64,000 nt of DNA from Sphingobacterium puteale (lineage in GTDB: Bacteria; Bacteroidota; Bacteroidia; Sphingobacteriales; Sphingobacteriaceae), in the NCBI RefSeq assembly GCF_003627955.1, contig NZ_RBWS01000004.1, forward strand, positions 186,001-250,000, read 5' to 3'. The position numbers and the translations under genes were made by a program. Below, piece by piece: positions 44,659 to 53,498 of this stretch; the first letter of the stretch is position 1, and each line of letters begins with the position of its first letter. The notes under the pieces are model-generated. The model was not told the DNA's origin and made no database searches. It saw only the letters and a list, made by a program, of their open reading frames with translations.

Positions 44659-45483
44659 ATGAAGCGAATTTTAGGTGCAGGCCTTTTTTATATCCTTATC
44701 TCCGCTTGTAGCGTTCATCACAATCCAAAAGAAAATCCGCAGGTGTATTTACAAAATCCCGGGCGGGAGACAAAAAAATGGAAGCTTGTGTGGGAGGAGA
44801 ATTTTAACTCATCAAATTTGGATACAAGCAAATGGAGCCGGATTCCGGCAGGGGGAGCAGACTGGAACCGGCATATGACTCAAGATGATGCCTGTTTTGG
44901 ATGGGAAAAGGGAGAATTGATTCTAAAAGGGATCAAGAATACCGACCAGCAGAAAGATGCACGACCGTTTCTCACTGGCGGGATATGGAGTAAAGGAAAA
45001 TTTGCTTTTCAATATGGACGCATTGAAATAAGAGCCAAACTTGGCAGTTCCCAAGGCGCCTGGCCGGCAATGTGGATGCTGGCTGAGTTGGACAAATACG
45101 GGCAGTATCCGCGAAACGGTGAAATTGATATTATGGAGCACCTTAATTTTGATAATATTATCTATCAAACGACTCATTCGCATTACACCTTGAATTTAGG
45201 ACAGAAGGATAATCCCAAACATTCCGGAACGGCAAAAGTCAATGCGGGGGACTACAATGTTTATGGTATCAGCTGGTATCCGGATCGGATTGTGTTTCAG
45301 CTGAATGGCGTGGATACATTTACCTATCCACGGATAACTGGTGTCGATGCGTCCCAATGGCCCTATGATCAACCTTTTTACCTGTTAATTGACCAGCAGC
45401 TTGGCGGAACTTGGGTAGGGGAAGTGGATTTGAAACAGCTACCGGTCGAAATGCGCATAGATTGGGTCAAGGTTTACCAATAA
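44659..45483 (+). CDS. Glycoside hydrolase family 16 lipoprotein
   Basis: Predicted surface or periplasmic beta-glucanase of 274 residues. It has a lipoprotein signal (GLFYILISACS, Cys at residue 17). The GH16 fold is clear: WKLVWEENFNSSNLDTSKWS, FQYGRIEIRAKLGSSQGAWP, and the catalytic block YPRNGEIDIMEHLNFD, where the ExDxxE motif supplies nucleophile and acid/base glutamates. YGISWYPDRIVFQLNGV and a final IDWVKVYQ strand follow. Laminarinase-like substrates are plausible, but this cannot be read from sequence. A terminator follows at 45512. Confidence 0.94.
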   Translation: MKRILGAGLFYILISACSVHHNPKENPQVYLQNPGRETKKWKLVWEENFNSSNLDTSKWSRIPAGGADWNRHMTQDDACFGWEKGELILKGIKNTDQQKDARPFLTGGIWSKGKFAFQYGRIEIRAKLGSSQGAWPAMWMLAELDKYGQYPRNGEIDIMEHLNFDNIIYQTTHSHYTLNLGQKDNPKHSGTAKVNAGDYNVYGISWYPDRIVFQLNGVDTFTYPRITGVDASQWPYDQPFYLLIDQQLGGTWVGEVDLKQLPVEMRIDWVKVYQ

Positions 45484-45511
45484 TAAACAGGAAGCAAGAT
45501 CTATAAGAGGT

Positions 45512-45536
45512 ACCATCTACCGTTAAGGTGGTTTTT
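45512..45536 (+). terminator. Terminator after the GH16 gene
   Basis: ACCATCT (45512-45518) pairs with AGGTGGT (45526-45532), one G-U, 7-nt loop, followed by TTTT. It lies about 30 bp past the GH16 stop. Confidence 0.65.
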
Positions 45537-45604
45537 AGTCGAAATTAAGTGACAAAAACTTAACATGCCAAGCAGAAAAATAATGTTTATTTTTGATCCC
45601 AATT

Positions 45605-46183
45605 ATGGAAGATAATACAATATTTAAGATTAGTCATAAAATAAAAGAAATCCGCAAAGAAAAGGGGATTACCATACAGGAAGTTGCTGATAAAGCCGGA
45701 GTAAGCAAAGGATTGATTTCGCAGATTGAAAATAACCGGACCATACCTTCCCTGTTGGTGTTAATTAATATTATTAATGCACTGGATGTTGACCTGAATG
45801 AATTCTTTAAAGATTTCAACTCCGAATTGGATGCAGGGCCGGTCGTCGTTCGAAAAAAAGATAGCTATACATCCTTTGAAAAAGAGCATGCCCTTGGATT
45901 TCATTACAAACGCATCTTCACCTCCGCGATAGAGAGTTCCACCATGGATATTGTGCTTTTGGAACTGCAACCTGATGCCCAGCGCCCAATGGTGGAGACG
46001 GAAGCCTACGAATATAAATATATCATCAGCGGGCAAGTTGAATATATCTTTCAGGATCAAAGCATTCGGTTGGAGGAGGGGGATTCCATATTCTTTAATG
46101 GACGGCTTTCACATACTCCGCGCAATGTCGGGAAGGAAAAAGCAGTCATGCTCATTGTGTATTTCTTTGAAAATAAACGGTAG
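45605..46183 (+). CDS. XRE-family regulator with C-terminal cupin sensor domain
   Basis: Transcriptional regulator of 192 residues from ATG 45605 (a TTG four codons upstream is less likely). The helix-turn-helix is IREIRKEKGITIQEVADKAG-like, reading KIKEIRKEKGITIQEVADKA then GVSKGLISQIENNRTIPSL (about residues 10-60). The C-terminal half is a cupin (about 115-190) with EYKYIISGQVEYIFQDQSIR, LEEGDSIFFNGRLSHTPRN. XRE-cupin proteins bind small metabolites. It precedes the DUF5690 transporter and the TIGR03364 oxidoreductase on the same strand, and may regulate them; a palindromic terminator intervenes. Confidence 0.92.
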   Translation: MEDNTIFKISHKIKEIRKEKGITIQEVADKAGVSKGLISQIENNRTIPSLLVLINIINALDVDLNEFFKDFNSELDAGPVVVRKKDSYTSFEKEHALGFHYKRIFTSAIESSTMDIVLLELQPDAQRPMVETEAYEYKYIISGQVEYIFQDQSIRLEEGDSIFFNGRLSHTPRNVGKEKAVMLIVYFFENKR

Positions 46184-46198
46184 TTCTGTCGGGGTAGT

Positions 46199-46252
46199 CC
46201 ATCAATAAAAAAGCATCAATGAAAATTTTCATTGATGCTTTTTTATTGATGG
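46199..46252. terminator. Perfect 54-nt palindrome, terminator after the XRE-cupin gene
   Basis: The left arm 46199-46225 and right arm 46226-46252 are exact reverse complements (27 bp, no loop). The core is GCATCAATGAAAA with its complement, flanked by A and T runs. It can form a hairpin ending in a T run and lies 15 bp after the XRE-cupin stop. Confidence 0.8.
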
Positions 46253-46376
46253 CTGTACAATGTCAATTCGGTTACTTATATTTGTTTATAAATACTTAAC
46301 AAAAGTTTAGTGTTGTGTTAATTTCCAGAATTTACTTTTGATTGCGGACAATGAGGTCCGTCAACAATTCTAAATC

Positions 46377-47717
46377 ATGGATTTGAACCAGCGAATAAAA
46401 GAGCGGATTGCGGGGTTAGACGAACGGTCGGTAGCCATTTTACTGGCTATTACGGCATTTTTATGTTACACAAGTATGTATTCATTCCGGAAATCATTTA
46501 CAGCTTCGGCTTTTGCCAATGAATCTATTTTGGGTATAGATTACAAAGTGTGTATGGTTATTGTTCAAATGTTGGGCTATCTGTTTTCGAAATTCTATGG
46601 GATTAAATTTATTTCTGAGAGCAAGCAGCGGAATAGAGGACGCTACTTACTTGCTTTAATTTGTATTTCGTGGACTGGCTTATTGGCTTTTGCGCTTTTC
46701 CCTAAACCATGGAATGTACTCTTTCTTTTTATCAATGGTTTCCCGTTGGGGATGGTCTGGGGTTTGGTATTCAGCTACCTGGAAGGTCGTCGACATACGG
46801 AAATTATGGGTGCGGTAATGTCTGTCAGTTTGATTTTTGCTTCCGGTTTTATTAAAACAGTAGGACGCTGGCTTATGTCCACTTTCCACGTCAATGAATT
46901 CTGGATGCCTTTTTTCACCGGGATGCTCTTTTTTATGCCTTTTGTCCTTTGTATCTGGATTCTTGAAAATGCCCCGGGGCCAACAGCACAAGATAAGCAG
47001 CTGCGGACCGAACGTGTCGCTATGGATGCCGGTATGCGTAAACATTTCTTCAAGGTATTTATGCCGGGCATTATGTTAACCATTATTATTTATACAATGT
47101 TGACGATTTTACGTGACGTTCGTGATAATTTTGAGATAGAAATCTGGCAAATGCTGCATCTGAAAGGAGCAGGGATATTCGCTAAAGTCGATGGAACCAT
47201 TGCGCTTATTGTCTTGATTTTAGTCGGCTGTTTAATTATGGTAAAAGACAATTTGAAAGCATTTAAGCTGATTCATTACATGATTATTTTGGGCTTTTTG
47301 ACCGCCGGGATTTCGACCTATTTATTCTCGATGCATTGGATCAGCGGTCTCAGTTGGATGTTATTGGTTGGATTGGGACTTTATATGGCTTATATACCCT
47401 ATAATGCCATATTTTTTGAACGTATGATTGCGACCTATCGCATAAAAAGTAATATTGGTTTTGTCATGTATATGGCTGATTCGGTTGGTTATTTAGGGAG
47501 TTTTTTGATTTTAATGAATAAAGAATTTTTACCAAATTCAGTCACTTGGGGCGCTTATTTCATCCAGTTGGTTTATCTAGCTTCCATTATAGGTGCTATC
47601 CTGGCGATCTTTTCGTTAGCTTACTTTGTTCGGAAGAAGGAACAGATGAAAACGAAGAAAGGCGAAGAATTGCTGCGGCCCTGGCAAGCGAACAGTGGTG
47701 AAGTGCAAATAAGTTAA
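46377..47717 (+). CDS. MFS-like membrane transporter (DUF5690 family)
   Basis: Multi-pass membrane protein of 446 residues with about 12 hydrophobic segments. The first is SVAILLAITAFLCYTSMYSF, followed by the family-like FRKSFTASAF, VIVQMLGYLFSKFYGIKFIS, and an MFS-like GMVWGLVFSYLEGRRHTEIMG. It resembles the DUF5690 branch of the major facilitator superfamily. It is followed after 18 bp by a TIGR03364 FAD oxidoreductase, and that combination suggests uptake of an amino- or phosphonate-type substrate. Substrate is inference. Confidence 0.85.
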   Translation: MDLNQRIKERIAGLDERSVAILLAITAFLCYTSMYSFRKSFTASAFANESILGIDYKVCMVIVQMLGYLFSKFYGIKFISESKQRNRGRYLLALICISWTGLLAFALFPKPWNVLFLFINGFPLGMVWGLVFSYLEGRRHTEIMGAVMSVSLIFASGFIKTVGRWLMSTFHVNEFWMPFFTGMLFFMPFVLCIWILENAPGPTAQDKQLRTERVAMDAGMRKHFFKVFMPGIMLTIIIYTMLTILRDVRDNFEIEIWQMLHLKGAGIFAKVDGTIALIVLILVGCLIMVKDNLKAFKLIHYMIILGFLTAGISTYLFSMHWISGLSWMLLVGLGLYMAYIPYNAIFFERMIATYRIKSNIGFVMYMADSVGYLGSFLILMNKEFLPNSVTWGAYFIQLVYLASIIGAILAIFSLAYFVRKKEQMKTKKGEELLRPWQANSGEVQIS

Positions 47718-47735
47718 TGCTAATTATTTTAAAGA

Positions 47736-48890
47736 ATGAAAACAAATACATACGATTTAATTATTGTTGGAGGTGGTATTCTGGGGACTTTTCACGCCTA
47801 TCATGCATTGAAAAAAGGGTTAAGTGTGCTCCAGCTGGAAAAGGATAATTTTCCTGTCGGGTCTACCGTGCGCAACTTCGGTCAGGTGGTGCCATCTGGG
47901 ATGGCAGGTGAATGGTTTGATTATGGTGTACGGGGGCTGGAAATATACCAATCCATCCAACAGGAAATGGATATCTCCATTCGGAATAATGGCAGTATTT
48001 ATATTGCGTCTGATACTGATGAAATACAGGTCATTCACGAGTTGTCTGCACATTATCAAACGAAAGGATACGATCATGCGCTTTGGTCCAAAGCGCAAAT
48101 CTTGGCAAAGTATCCCGCCATGCATGCCGATTACGTTCAAGAAGCTATTGTTTTTGATCAGGAACTGAGCGTCGAACCTGAAACAATGATTCGCCAGTTG
48201 CATATTTTTATGCAGGCAAAATTTGAAAAATATACATTAAAATATGACACAACTGTTATTGCCTGTGAAGATGGTAATGAGCAGGCAAGCTTAACAACAA
48301 GTAACCTCGAAGTTTTTGAGGGAGCGAAAATCATTATCTGCAACGGGTACGAATTTAAGATCTTGTACCGTTCATTGTTTGATGACAGTGGTCTCGAGAT
48401 TAGTAAATTGCAAATGATGCGTACCAAGCCGTTACCTCAGATTCAGCTGCCCGGAAATATCCTGACCGGTTTAACGATTCGTCGTTATGAAAGCTTTGAA
48501 GAATATTGTCCATCATTTGGGACTATCCCCGTACCTGAGCATTATCATGAACTGCGGAAATATGGAATACATATTTTATTTAAACAGGCCACCGATGGTA
48601 GTATTATCGTTGGAGATTCACATGAATATGCGGCGGGGAATCGATTGGACGACTTAGGCTTTGCGGTTGACACTTACATCAACGACCTCATGATTGCCGA
48701 GGCAAATCGTATTATTCCGATGCGGAACGATTGGATTACTTCTTCTTGGTCAGGATTCTATGCACAGCATAAAGATCATATGCTCGAAGTTGATGTCAGT
48801 CCGCGCATCCATGTACGTACAGGTATCGGCGGCAAAGGGATGACGGCGAGTGCCGGATACGCCGAACAAAGTATTGAAAAGCTTTTTTAG
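47736..48890 (+). CDS. FAD-dependent oxidoreductase, TIGR03364-like (phosphonate-associated)
   Basis: DAO-family flavoprotein of 384 residues. The FAD-binding N-terminus is DLIIVGGGILGTFHAYHAL, followed by the characteristic GSTVRNFGQVVPSGMAGEW. The C-terminus has VRTGIGGKGMTASAGYAEQS. In TIGR03364 members this oxidoreductase is associated with catabolism of amino-phosphonates and acts on C-N bonds of the substrate. No phosphonatase or C-P lyase gene is in the window, so the pathway context is incomplete. It is the second gene after the DUF5690 transporter (18 bp gap), and a terminator follows directly. Confidence 0.85.
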   Translation: MKTNTYDLIIVGGGILGTFHAYHALKKGLSVLQLEKDNFPVGSTVRNFGQVVPSGMAGEWFDYGVRGLEIYQSIQQEMDISIRNNGSIYIASDTDEIQVIHELSAHYQTKGYDHALWSKAQILAKYPAMHADYVQEAIVFDQELSVEPETMIRQLHIFMQAKFEKYTLKYDTTVIACEDGNEQASLTTSNLEVFEGAKIIICNGYEFKILYRSLFDDSGLEISKLQMMRTKPLPQIQLPGNILTGLTIRRYESFEEYCPSFGTIPVPEHYHELRKYGIHILFKQATDGSIIVGDSHEYAAGNRLDDLGFAVDTYINDLMIAEANRIIPMRNDWITSSWSGFYAQHKDHMLEVDVSPRIHVRTGIGGKGMTASAGYAEQSIEKLF

Positions 48891-48904
48891 GATATTTCTT
48901 TTAT

Positions 48905-48941
48905 AAAAAACGCCTTCCCTTTTTTCGGGAGGGCGTTTTTT
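48905..48941 (+). terminator. Rho-independent terminator after the oxidoreductase gene
   Basis: A stem of about 15 bp (from 48905 with AAAAAACGCCTTCCC, to the matching GGGAGGGCGTTTTTT ending 48941, one T-G pair) and a 7-nt loop with long T run. It lies 14 bp past the stop. Confidence 0.88.
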
Positions 48942-49216
48942 TTATAGGCTTTATCCTGCAATCTGCAGTTGTTGTATGAGAAAAAAAGAGGCGCGGTTCG
49001 GTGATGTGGGTTTAAATAAAATTAATTATTAGGAATTTGAAAAGCAGAAGGACATTTATTTTTGGCCAATCTTCTATGTCCGATAGCAACAATTTAGCGT
49101 TATCGTTGTTTATCAAATAAGTATGATTCAATGATATTTCCTTATTGGTTATGTGTTCAATAATGTTTTTATTAACTTCACAGGCATAATAAACCAAAAG
49201 TAACGGACAGCAGCTT
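48942..49216. other. Intergenic region before the hybrid kinase gene
   Basis: About 275 bp of AT-rich sequence with no promoter pair that matches the consensus. A minus-strand frame of 61 codons (49012-49197) has no recognisable motif and no promoter, and I do not regard it as a gene. Nothing else is evident. Confidence 0.3.
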
Positions 49217-52200
49217 ATGACAAATCAGAATTTCCCTGAAAATGAATGGCGAAGGATAGAGAAATTAAAGTCCTATGAGTTAATGGGGCTAGGGAAAGAC
49301 CCGGAATTGGACGTGTTTGCACAGGCTGCCTGCTTGATTACGGATTCCCCTGCTGCACTAATTGCCATGATGGAAGAGCAAACACAACGTATACAGAGTT
49401 GTGTCGGCATGGAACTGGATACTGTCGAAAGAAAGAATACCGTCTGTCAGTATACGATCATGAGCACAGAGCTACTTGTCATAGAGGATACCTTTGAAGA
49501 TCCGCGCTCATCCTCCAATCCGCTGATACGGGAAGGCAATATTCGTTTTTATGCCGGGGTGCCGCTAATGGATGAGGACGGGGATGTATTGGGAACTATT
49601 TGTGTGATAGATTTTCAGCCCAAGTCGCTTTCTGACAGGCAGAAACATTTATTGGAAGAGCTGGGAGTAGGTGTGACCAAAATTCTTCTTGGAAAGAAAA
49701 GAAAGCGACAGGCCGGATATTTCTCCGAAATCTTTCAGCTGACAAATAACGTCATTTGTGTGTTAGACCAAGACTGCCAAATTAAAGATGTTAATCCCGC
49801 TTTTACCAACGTATTGGGGATTTCAAGATCAGAAAGTATCGGACAGTCCTTACTGACGTTATTGCAAGATGATACGAAAACGCTGGCTTCCGATTTGAAG
49901 CGGATAGTGACGGCGGATTACGGGATTCAATCCACCTCATTAACACCTCTGGGGGATGGCTCTGAGGTCATTATCGAATGGCATTTTAAGTATGATGCGA
50001 TCAATCATGAAATTTTAGCCTTTGGGCGTAATGTGACACAAGAGCTTCAGGAAAAAATGAAGCTGGAAAATTCGGAACGTCGCTTCCGAAGTTTTTTTGA
50101 AAATGCCATTGGTTTGATGAGCATGCATGATATGGAGGGTAATATTCTGGCGGTCAATGAAAAAGGTAGGGCGGTGTTGAAATATGAACAGCATGAGGTT
50201 AAATCGCTCAACCTGAAAAAATTGGTTCCGCCACACCATGTGGGACTGGTTGAAGAATACCTGAAGCGAATCGCGCAGAATAAAGAAGATTCCGCGATGA
50301 TGGTTCTACAGACAAAGGACGGTGAAAGTATTTCCTGGCTTTATCATAATATAGTCGAAGTGGATGAAGAGGGCAAACCCTATGTGGTCAGTACGGCATT
50401 GAATATGACCGATCGTCTGCGCCTTGAAAATGATCTGCGGCATACCAAACAGATCCTGGAACAGACCAATGCTGTCGCTCAAGTCGGTGGATGGGAAGTA
50501 AACCTTGCAGAAAATAAAGTCTACTGGTCAGACTCAACGAAATTAATTCACGGTGTTGATCCGCATTTTACACCTGATTTTGAACATGCTATTGGCTTTT
50601 ATGAGCCGGATAGCCAAGTAGCACTGAGGCATATATTCGAAGAATCGGTCCGTAATAGAAAACCCTATGATACGGAACTTCGCCTGTTAAAACAGAATGG
50701 AGAAACAATCTGGGTCAGGGTAAAAGGAATCCCTGAATTTGAGAATGATGTCTGTAAGCGTGTATTTGGTATCATTCAGGATATTGATAAGAGTAAATCG
50801 CTGTATCTTGAATTGGAACGTAAAGAATCCATGTTGCGTGCGTTTGTAAATTACGTACCTGCGTCCGTTGCGATGTTCGACCGCGATTTTAATTATGTTT
50901 CGCTGAGCAATCAATGGATTGAAGATTTTCATAAGGATGAAAATCAATTGCTCACTAAAAATCTGTTTGAACTTTTTCCGGATATTCCGGCCCAGCGGAA
51001 GAAAATCTATCAAGATGCACTGCAGGGCATCTCCTATAAGAATATAGACGAAGTTATTCAGGTCGGCGGAATCGCCGAACCACAACACTTTAACTGGGAA
51101 GTACGGCCTTGGCATCTGACAGATGGCAGCATTGGGGGAATTATTATTTTCACGCAAAATATCACGGAATCTGTCCAAATAAATGAGGAGTTAAAACTTG
51201 CAAAAAAAATGGCAGATCTGGCGAGTAAAGCCAAGTCTGAATTTTTGGCCAATATGAGTCACGAAATCCGAACGCCATTAAATGGTGTGATCGGATTCTC
51301 GGATTTGTTATTGAAAACTCCGCTGAATGATACGCAAATGCAGTACTTGGGCTATATTAATGAATCTGGCAATAGCTTATTGAATATTATCAACGATATT
51401 CTGGACTTTTCGAAGATCGAGTCCGGAAAACTGGAACTGTTTGTTGATAAGCATAATGTATACGATATCGCAAACCAAGTGATCAATGTCGTATTATACC
51501 AGGCTCAAAGAAAAGAAGTCGAATTGCTTTTGAATATTGAGCAAGGATTGCCGGCTTTTGTATGGGTTGATGAGGCGCGCATTAAACAAGTCCTTATTAA
51601 TTTATTGGGCAACGCGGTTAAGTTTACGGAGCAGGGAGAAATCGAGTTTAAAATAAGCAGACTCCATCATGACAGCGACAAGCTAAGCCTGCGTTTTGAA
51701 GTACGTGATACGGGGATTGGAATTCCTGAAGAGAAACAGCAGCGTATTTTTGACGCTTTCACGCAGGAGGACAGTTCCGTCAGCAAACGATATGGTGGAA
51801 CTGGGCTTGGATTGACTATCTCCAATAATTTATTAAAGTATATGGGGAGTAAGCTGAACTTGACCAGCCAATTGGGCAAAGGATCAACGTTCTACTTTGA
51901 CATTGAAGTTCCCTGTGAAGAAATGGAAAATCAAGATGCCGATTTACCATTAAATAGGGCGCTCGTGGTGGACGATAATGCCAACAATCGTATTATTCTG
52001 CAACACATGCTGACTTACAAACAGGTTGAATCTGTTCTGGCCGAAAATGGTATGGAAGCATTGCAGTTGCTAATGAAAGGGGAACGCTTTGATGTGATTT
52101 TAATGGACTATCATATGCCGATTTTATCGGGGCTTGAAACCATTGAAAAGATTAAGGAGCTCTTTCGAAAACAGGGAGAGGCGATCCCGTTGATTGTATT

Positions 52201-53131
52201 GCATACATCTTCTGAAGAACATGAGGTAATTTCGGCATTTAGACAGGAGGAACGTTCGTTTTGCCTGCTGAAACCCATTAAATCGGATGAGTTGTATCAA
52301 ACCTTGCGTAGGGCGATCCAACAGAATAAAGAAGAGCTGGGACAGGCGAAAGCAAATCTATCCCTGCCTACGGAATCCTATGGTAGGGGAATTCGGGTAC
52401 TACTGGCTGATGACAATGCGGTAAACATGGCTTTGAATGTAAGAATGATGGCCAGTATTATGCCCGATGCTAATTTAACAGAAGTGTCAAATGGCGCGGA
52501 CGCAATTCAGGCATGTGAGGAAGTACATTTCGATCTTATCCTGCTGGATGTGCAGATGCCGGAAGTTGACGGTATCGAAGCAACAAAACAGATCCGTCAG
52601 ATGAAACAATATCAAGATACGCCTATTATCGGTATCACTGCTGGTAATGTTTCGGGGGAAAAGGAACGCTGTTTAGAAGCTGGCATGTCTGACTTTTTAG
52701 CTAAACCTATCCGGCAGAAAGATTTGTTTAATGCCTTGCAGCAGGCAATGTTATCTGTGGAAGTTTCTGAAACGCCGGAAATTGAAGCAGTTGATCTGGC
52801 CGCACATTTGGATGTGCGACGTCTGCAGGAGCAGGCAGGCGATGATCCTGCATTTTTATCCTTTTTCCTCGACTTGGTGATCAAGGAAATTACATCCTCG
52901 AGAATACAGATCACCGAAGCAAAAAGGGAAAATGATTGGAAGCGTATCAAGGAGCTTTTACACAAATTAAAGGGAACTTCTTCAACTGCCGGACTCATTA
53001 AGCTGGCCCAGTTAACAAACGAACTGGAAGCCAATATTTCATTTGACACTGATCTGTCAAAAGCTTTTGCCCTTATCGAAAAAGAAATGGAGGTCGGTTT
53101 GGGTTTGATTGCAAAAATTTTAAATAAATAG
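49217..53131 (+). CDS. Hybrid sensor histidine kinase with GAF, PAS, two receiver and HPt domains
   Basis: Cytoplasmic (no membrane segment) hybrid kinase of 1304 residues. An N-terminal GAF domain (about 15-160, ending VLGTICVIDFQPKSLSDRQK) is followed by four PAS/PAC units to about residue 660. Then come the HisKA with phospho-acceptor His682 (FLANMSHEIRTPLNGVIGF), the HATPase (LINLLGNAVKFTEQGEIEFK, DTGIGIPEEKQQRIFDAFTQ, GGTGLGLTISNNLL), receiver 1 (Asp964 in LMDYHMP), receiver 2 (Asp1111 in LLDVQMP), and a C-terminal HPt with His1249 in LHKLKGTSSTAG. This is a complete phosphorelay on one chain. Genes downstream follow with 4-, 6- and -7-bp spacing, so the kinase likely controls the glycan operon through the small receiver protein at 53136. 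Confidence 0.95.
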   Translation: MTNQNFPENEWRRIEKLKSYELMGLGKDPELDVFAQAACLITDSPAALIAMMEEQTQRIQSCVGMELDTVERKNTVCQYTIMSTELLVIEDTFEDPRSSSNPLIREGNIRFYAGVPLMDEDGDVLGTICVIDFQPKSLSDRQKHLLEELGVGVTKILLGKKRKRQAGYFSEIFQLTNNVICVLDQDCQIKDVNPAFTNVLGISRSESIGQSLLTLLQDDTKTLASDLKRIVTADYGIQSTSLTPLGDGSEVIIEWHFKYDAINHEILAFGRNVTQELQEKMKLENSERRFRSFFENAIGLMSMHDMEGNILAVNEKGRAVLKYEQHEVKSLNLKKLVPPHHVGLVEEYLKRIAQNKEDSAMMVLQTKDGESISWLYHNIVEVDEEGKPYVVSTALNMTDRLRLENDLRHTKQILEQTNAVAQVGGWEVNLAENKVYWSDSTKLIHGVDPHFTPDFEHAIGFYEPDSQVALRHIFEESVRNRKPYDTELRLLKQNGETIWVRVKGIPEFENDVCKRVFGIIQDIDKSKSLYLELERKESMLRAFVNYVPASVAMFDRDFNYVSLSNQWIEDFHKDENQLLTKNLFELFPDIPAQRKKIYQDALQGISYKNIDEVIQVGGIAEPQHFNWEVRPWHLTDGSIGGIIIFTQNITESVQINEELKLAKKMADLASKAKSEFLANMSHEIRTPLNGVIGFSDLLLKTPLNDTQMQYLGYINESGNSLLNIINDILDFSKIESGKLELFVDKHNVYDIANQVINVVLYQAQRKEVELLLNIEQGLPAFVWVDEARIKQVLINLLGNAVKFTEQGEIEFKISRLHHDSDKLSLRFEVRDTGIGIPEEKQQRIFDAFTQEDSSVSKRYGGTGLGLTISNNLLKYMGSKLNLTSQLGKGSTFYFDIEVPCEEMENQDADLPLNRALVVDDNANNRIILQHMLTYKQVESVLAENGMEALQLLMKGERFDVILMDYHMPILSGLETIEKIKELFRKQGEAIPLIVLHTSSEEHEVISAFRQEERSFCLLKPIKSDELYQTLRRAIQQNKEELGQAKANLSLPTESYGRGIRVLLADDNAVNMALNVRMMASIMPDANLTEVSNGADAIQACEEVHFDLILLDVQMPEVDGIEATKQIRQMKQYQDTPIIGITAGNVSGEKERCLEAGMSDFLAKPIRQKDLFNALQQAMLSVEVSETPEIEAVDLAAHLDVRRLQEQAGDDPAFLSFFLDLVIKEITSSRIQITEAKRENDWKRIKELLHKLKGTSSTAGLIKLAQLTNELEANISFDTDLSKAFALIEKEMEVGLGLIAKILNK

Positions 53132-53135
53132 GAGT

Positions 53136-53492
53136 ATGTTGATTTTAATTGCCGAAGACGACGAGCTAATTTTGCGCACTGTAGAACACAAGCTAGTAAA
53201 GGAAGGACACGAGGTTGTTTTGACCAGAAATGGGCAGGAAGCTATTGAAAAGATTGAGGAATTGGATTTTGATCTGGTTGTAACGGATATCATGATGCCA
53301 TTTGCATCGGGCATTGAAATTCTTTCGGCGATCAAACGCCATGGAAAAAAAGTCCCTGTCATTGTGTTATCCAGCATGGGACAGGAAGAAGTGGTTGTTG
53401 ATGCCTTTGACCTAGGTGCATCGGATTTTATGGTTAAACCATTTAGTCCAAACGAACTGATTCTGAGAATAAAACGCTTAACAAATAAATAG
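53136..53492 (+). CDS. Stand-alone receiver (CheY-like) response regulator
   Basis: A single receiver domain of 118 residues without an output domain. The acidic pocket is in LIAEDDELILR, the phospho-acceptor is Asp51 in LVVTDIMMPFASGIE, and the conserved lysine lies in SDFMVKPFSPNELIL. It begins 4 bp after the hybrid kinase and ends 6 bp before the HEAT protein. It may receive phosphate from the kinase HPt and act on the downstream HEAT or GT proteins by direct contact, because it has no DNA-binding part. That is inference from structure and gene order. Confidence 0.9.
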   Translation: MLILIAEDDELILRTVEHKLVKEGHEVVLTRNGQEAIEKIEELDFDLVVTDIMMPFASGIEILSAIKRHGKKVPVIVLSSMGQEEVVVDAFDLGASDFMVKPFSPNELILRIKRLTNK

Positions 53493-53498
53493 ACTGCG

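Noticed and set aside
46680..47083. Two minus-strand ORFs of 121 and 102 codons inside the DUF5690 gene
   Set aside because: Antisense shadows of a strongly supported membrane protein gene; no independent signal.
49012..49197. 61-codon minus-strand ORF before the hybrid kinase
   Set aside because: AT-rich, no domain or promoter; likely chance.
50687..51178. 163-codon ORF antisense to the hybrid kinase
   Set aside because: Shadow frame within the PAS region; no domain.
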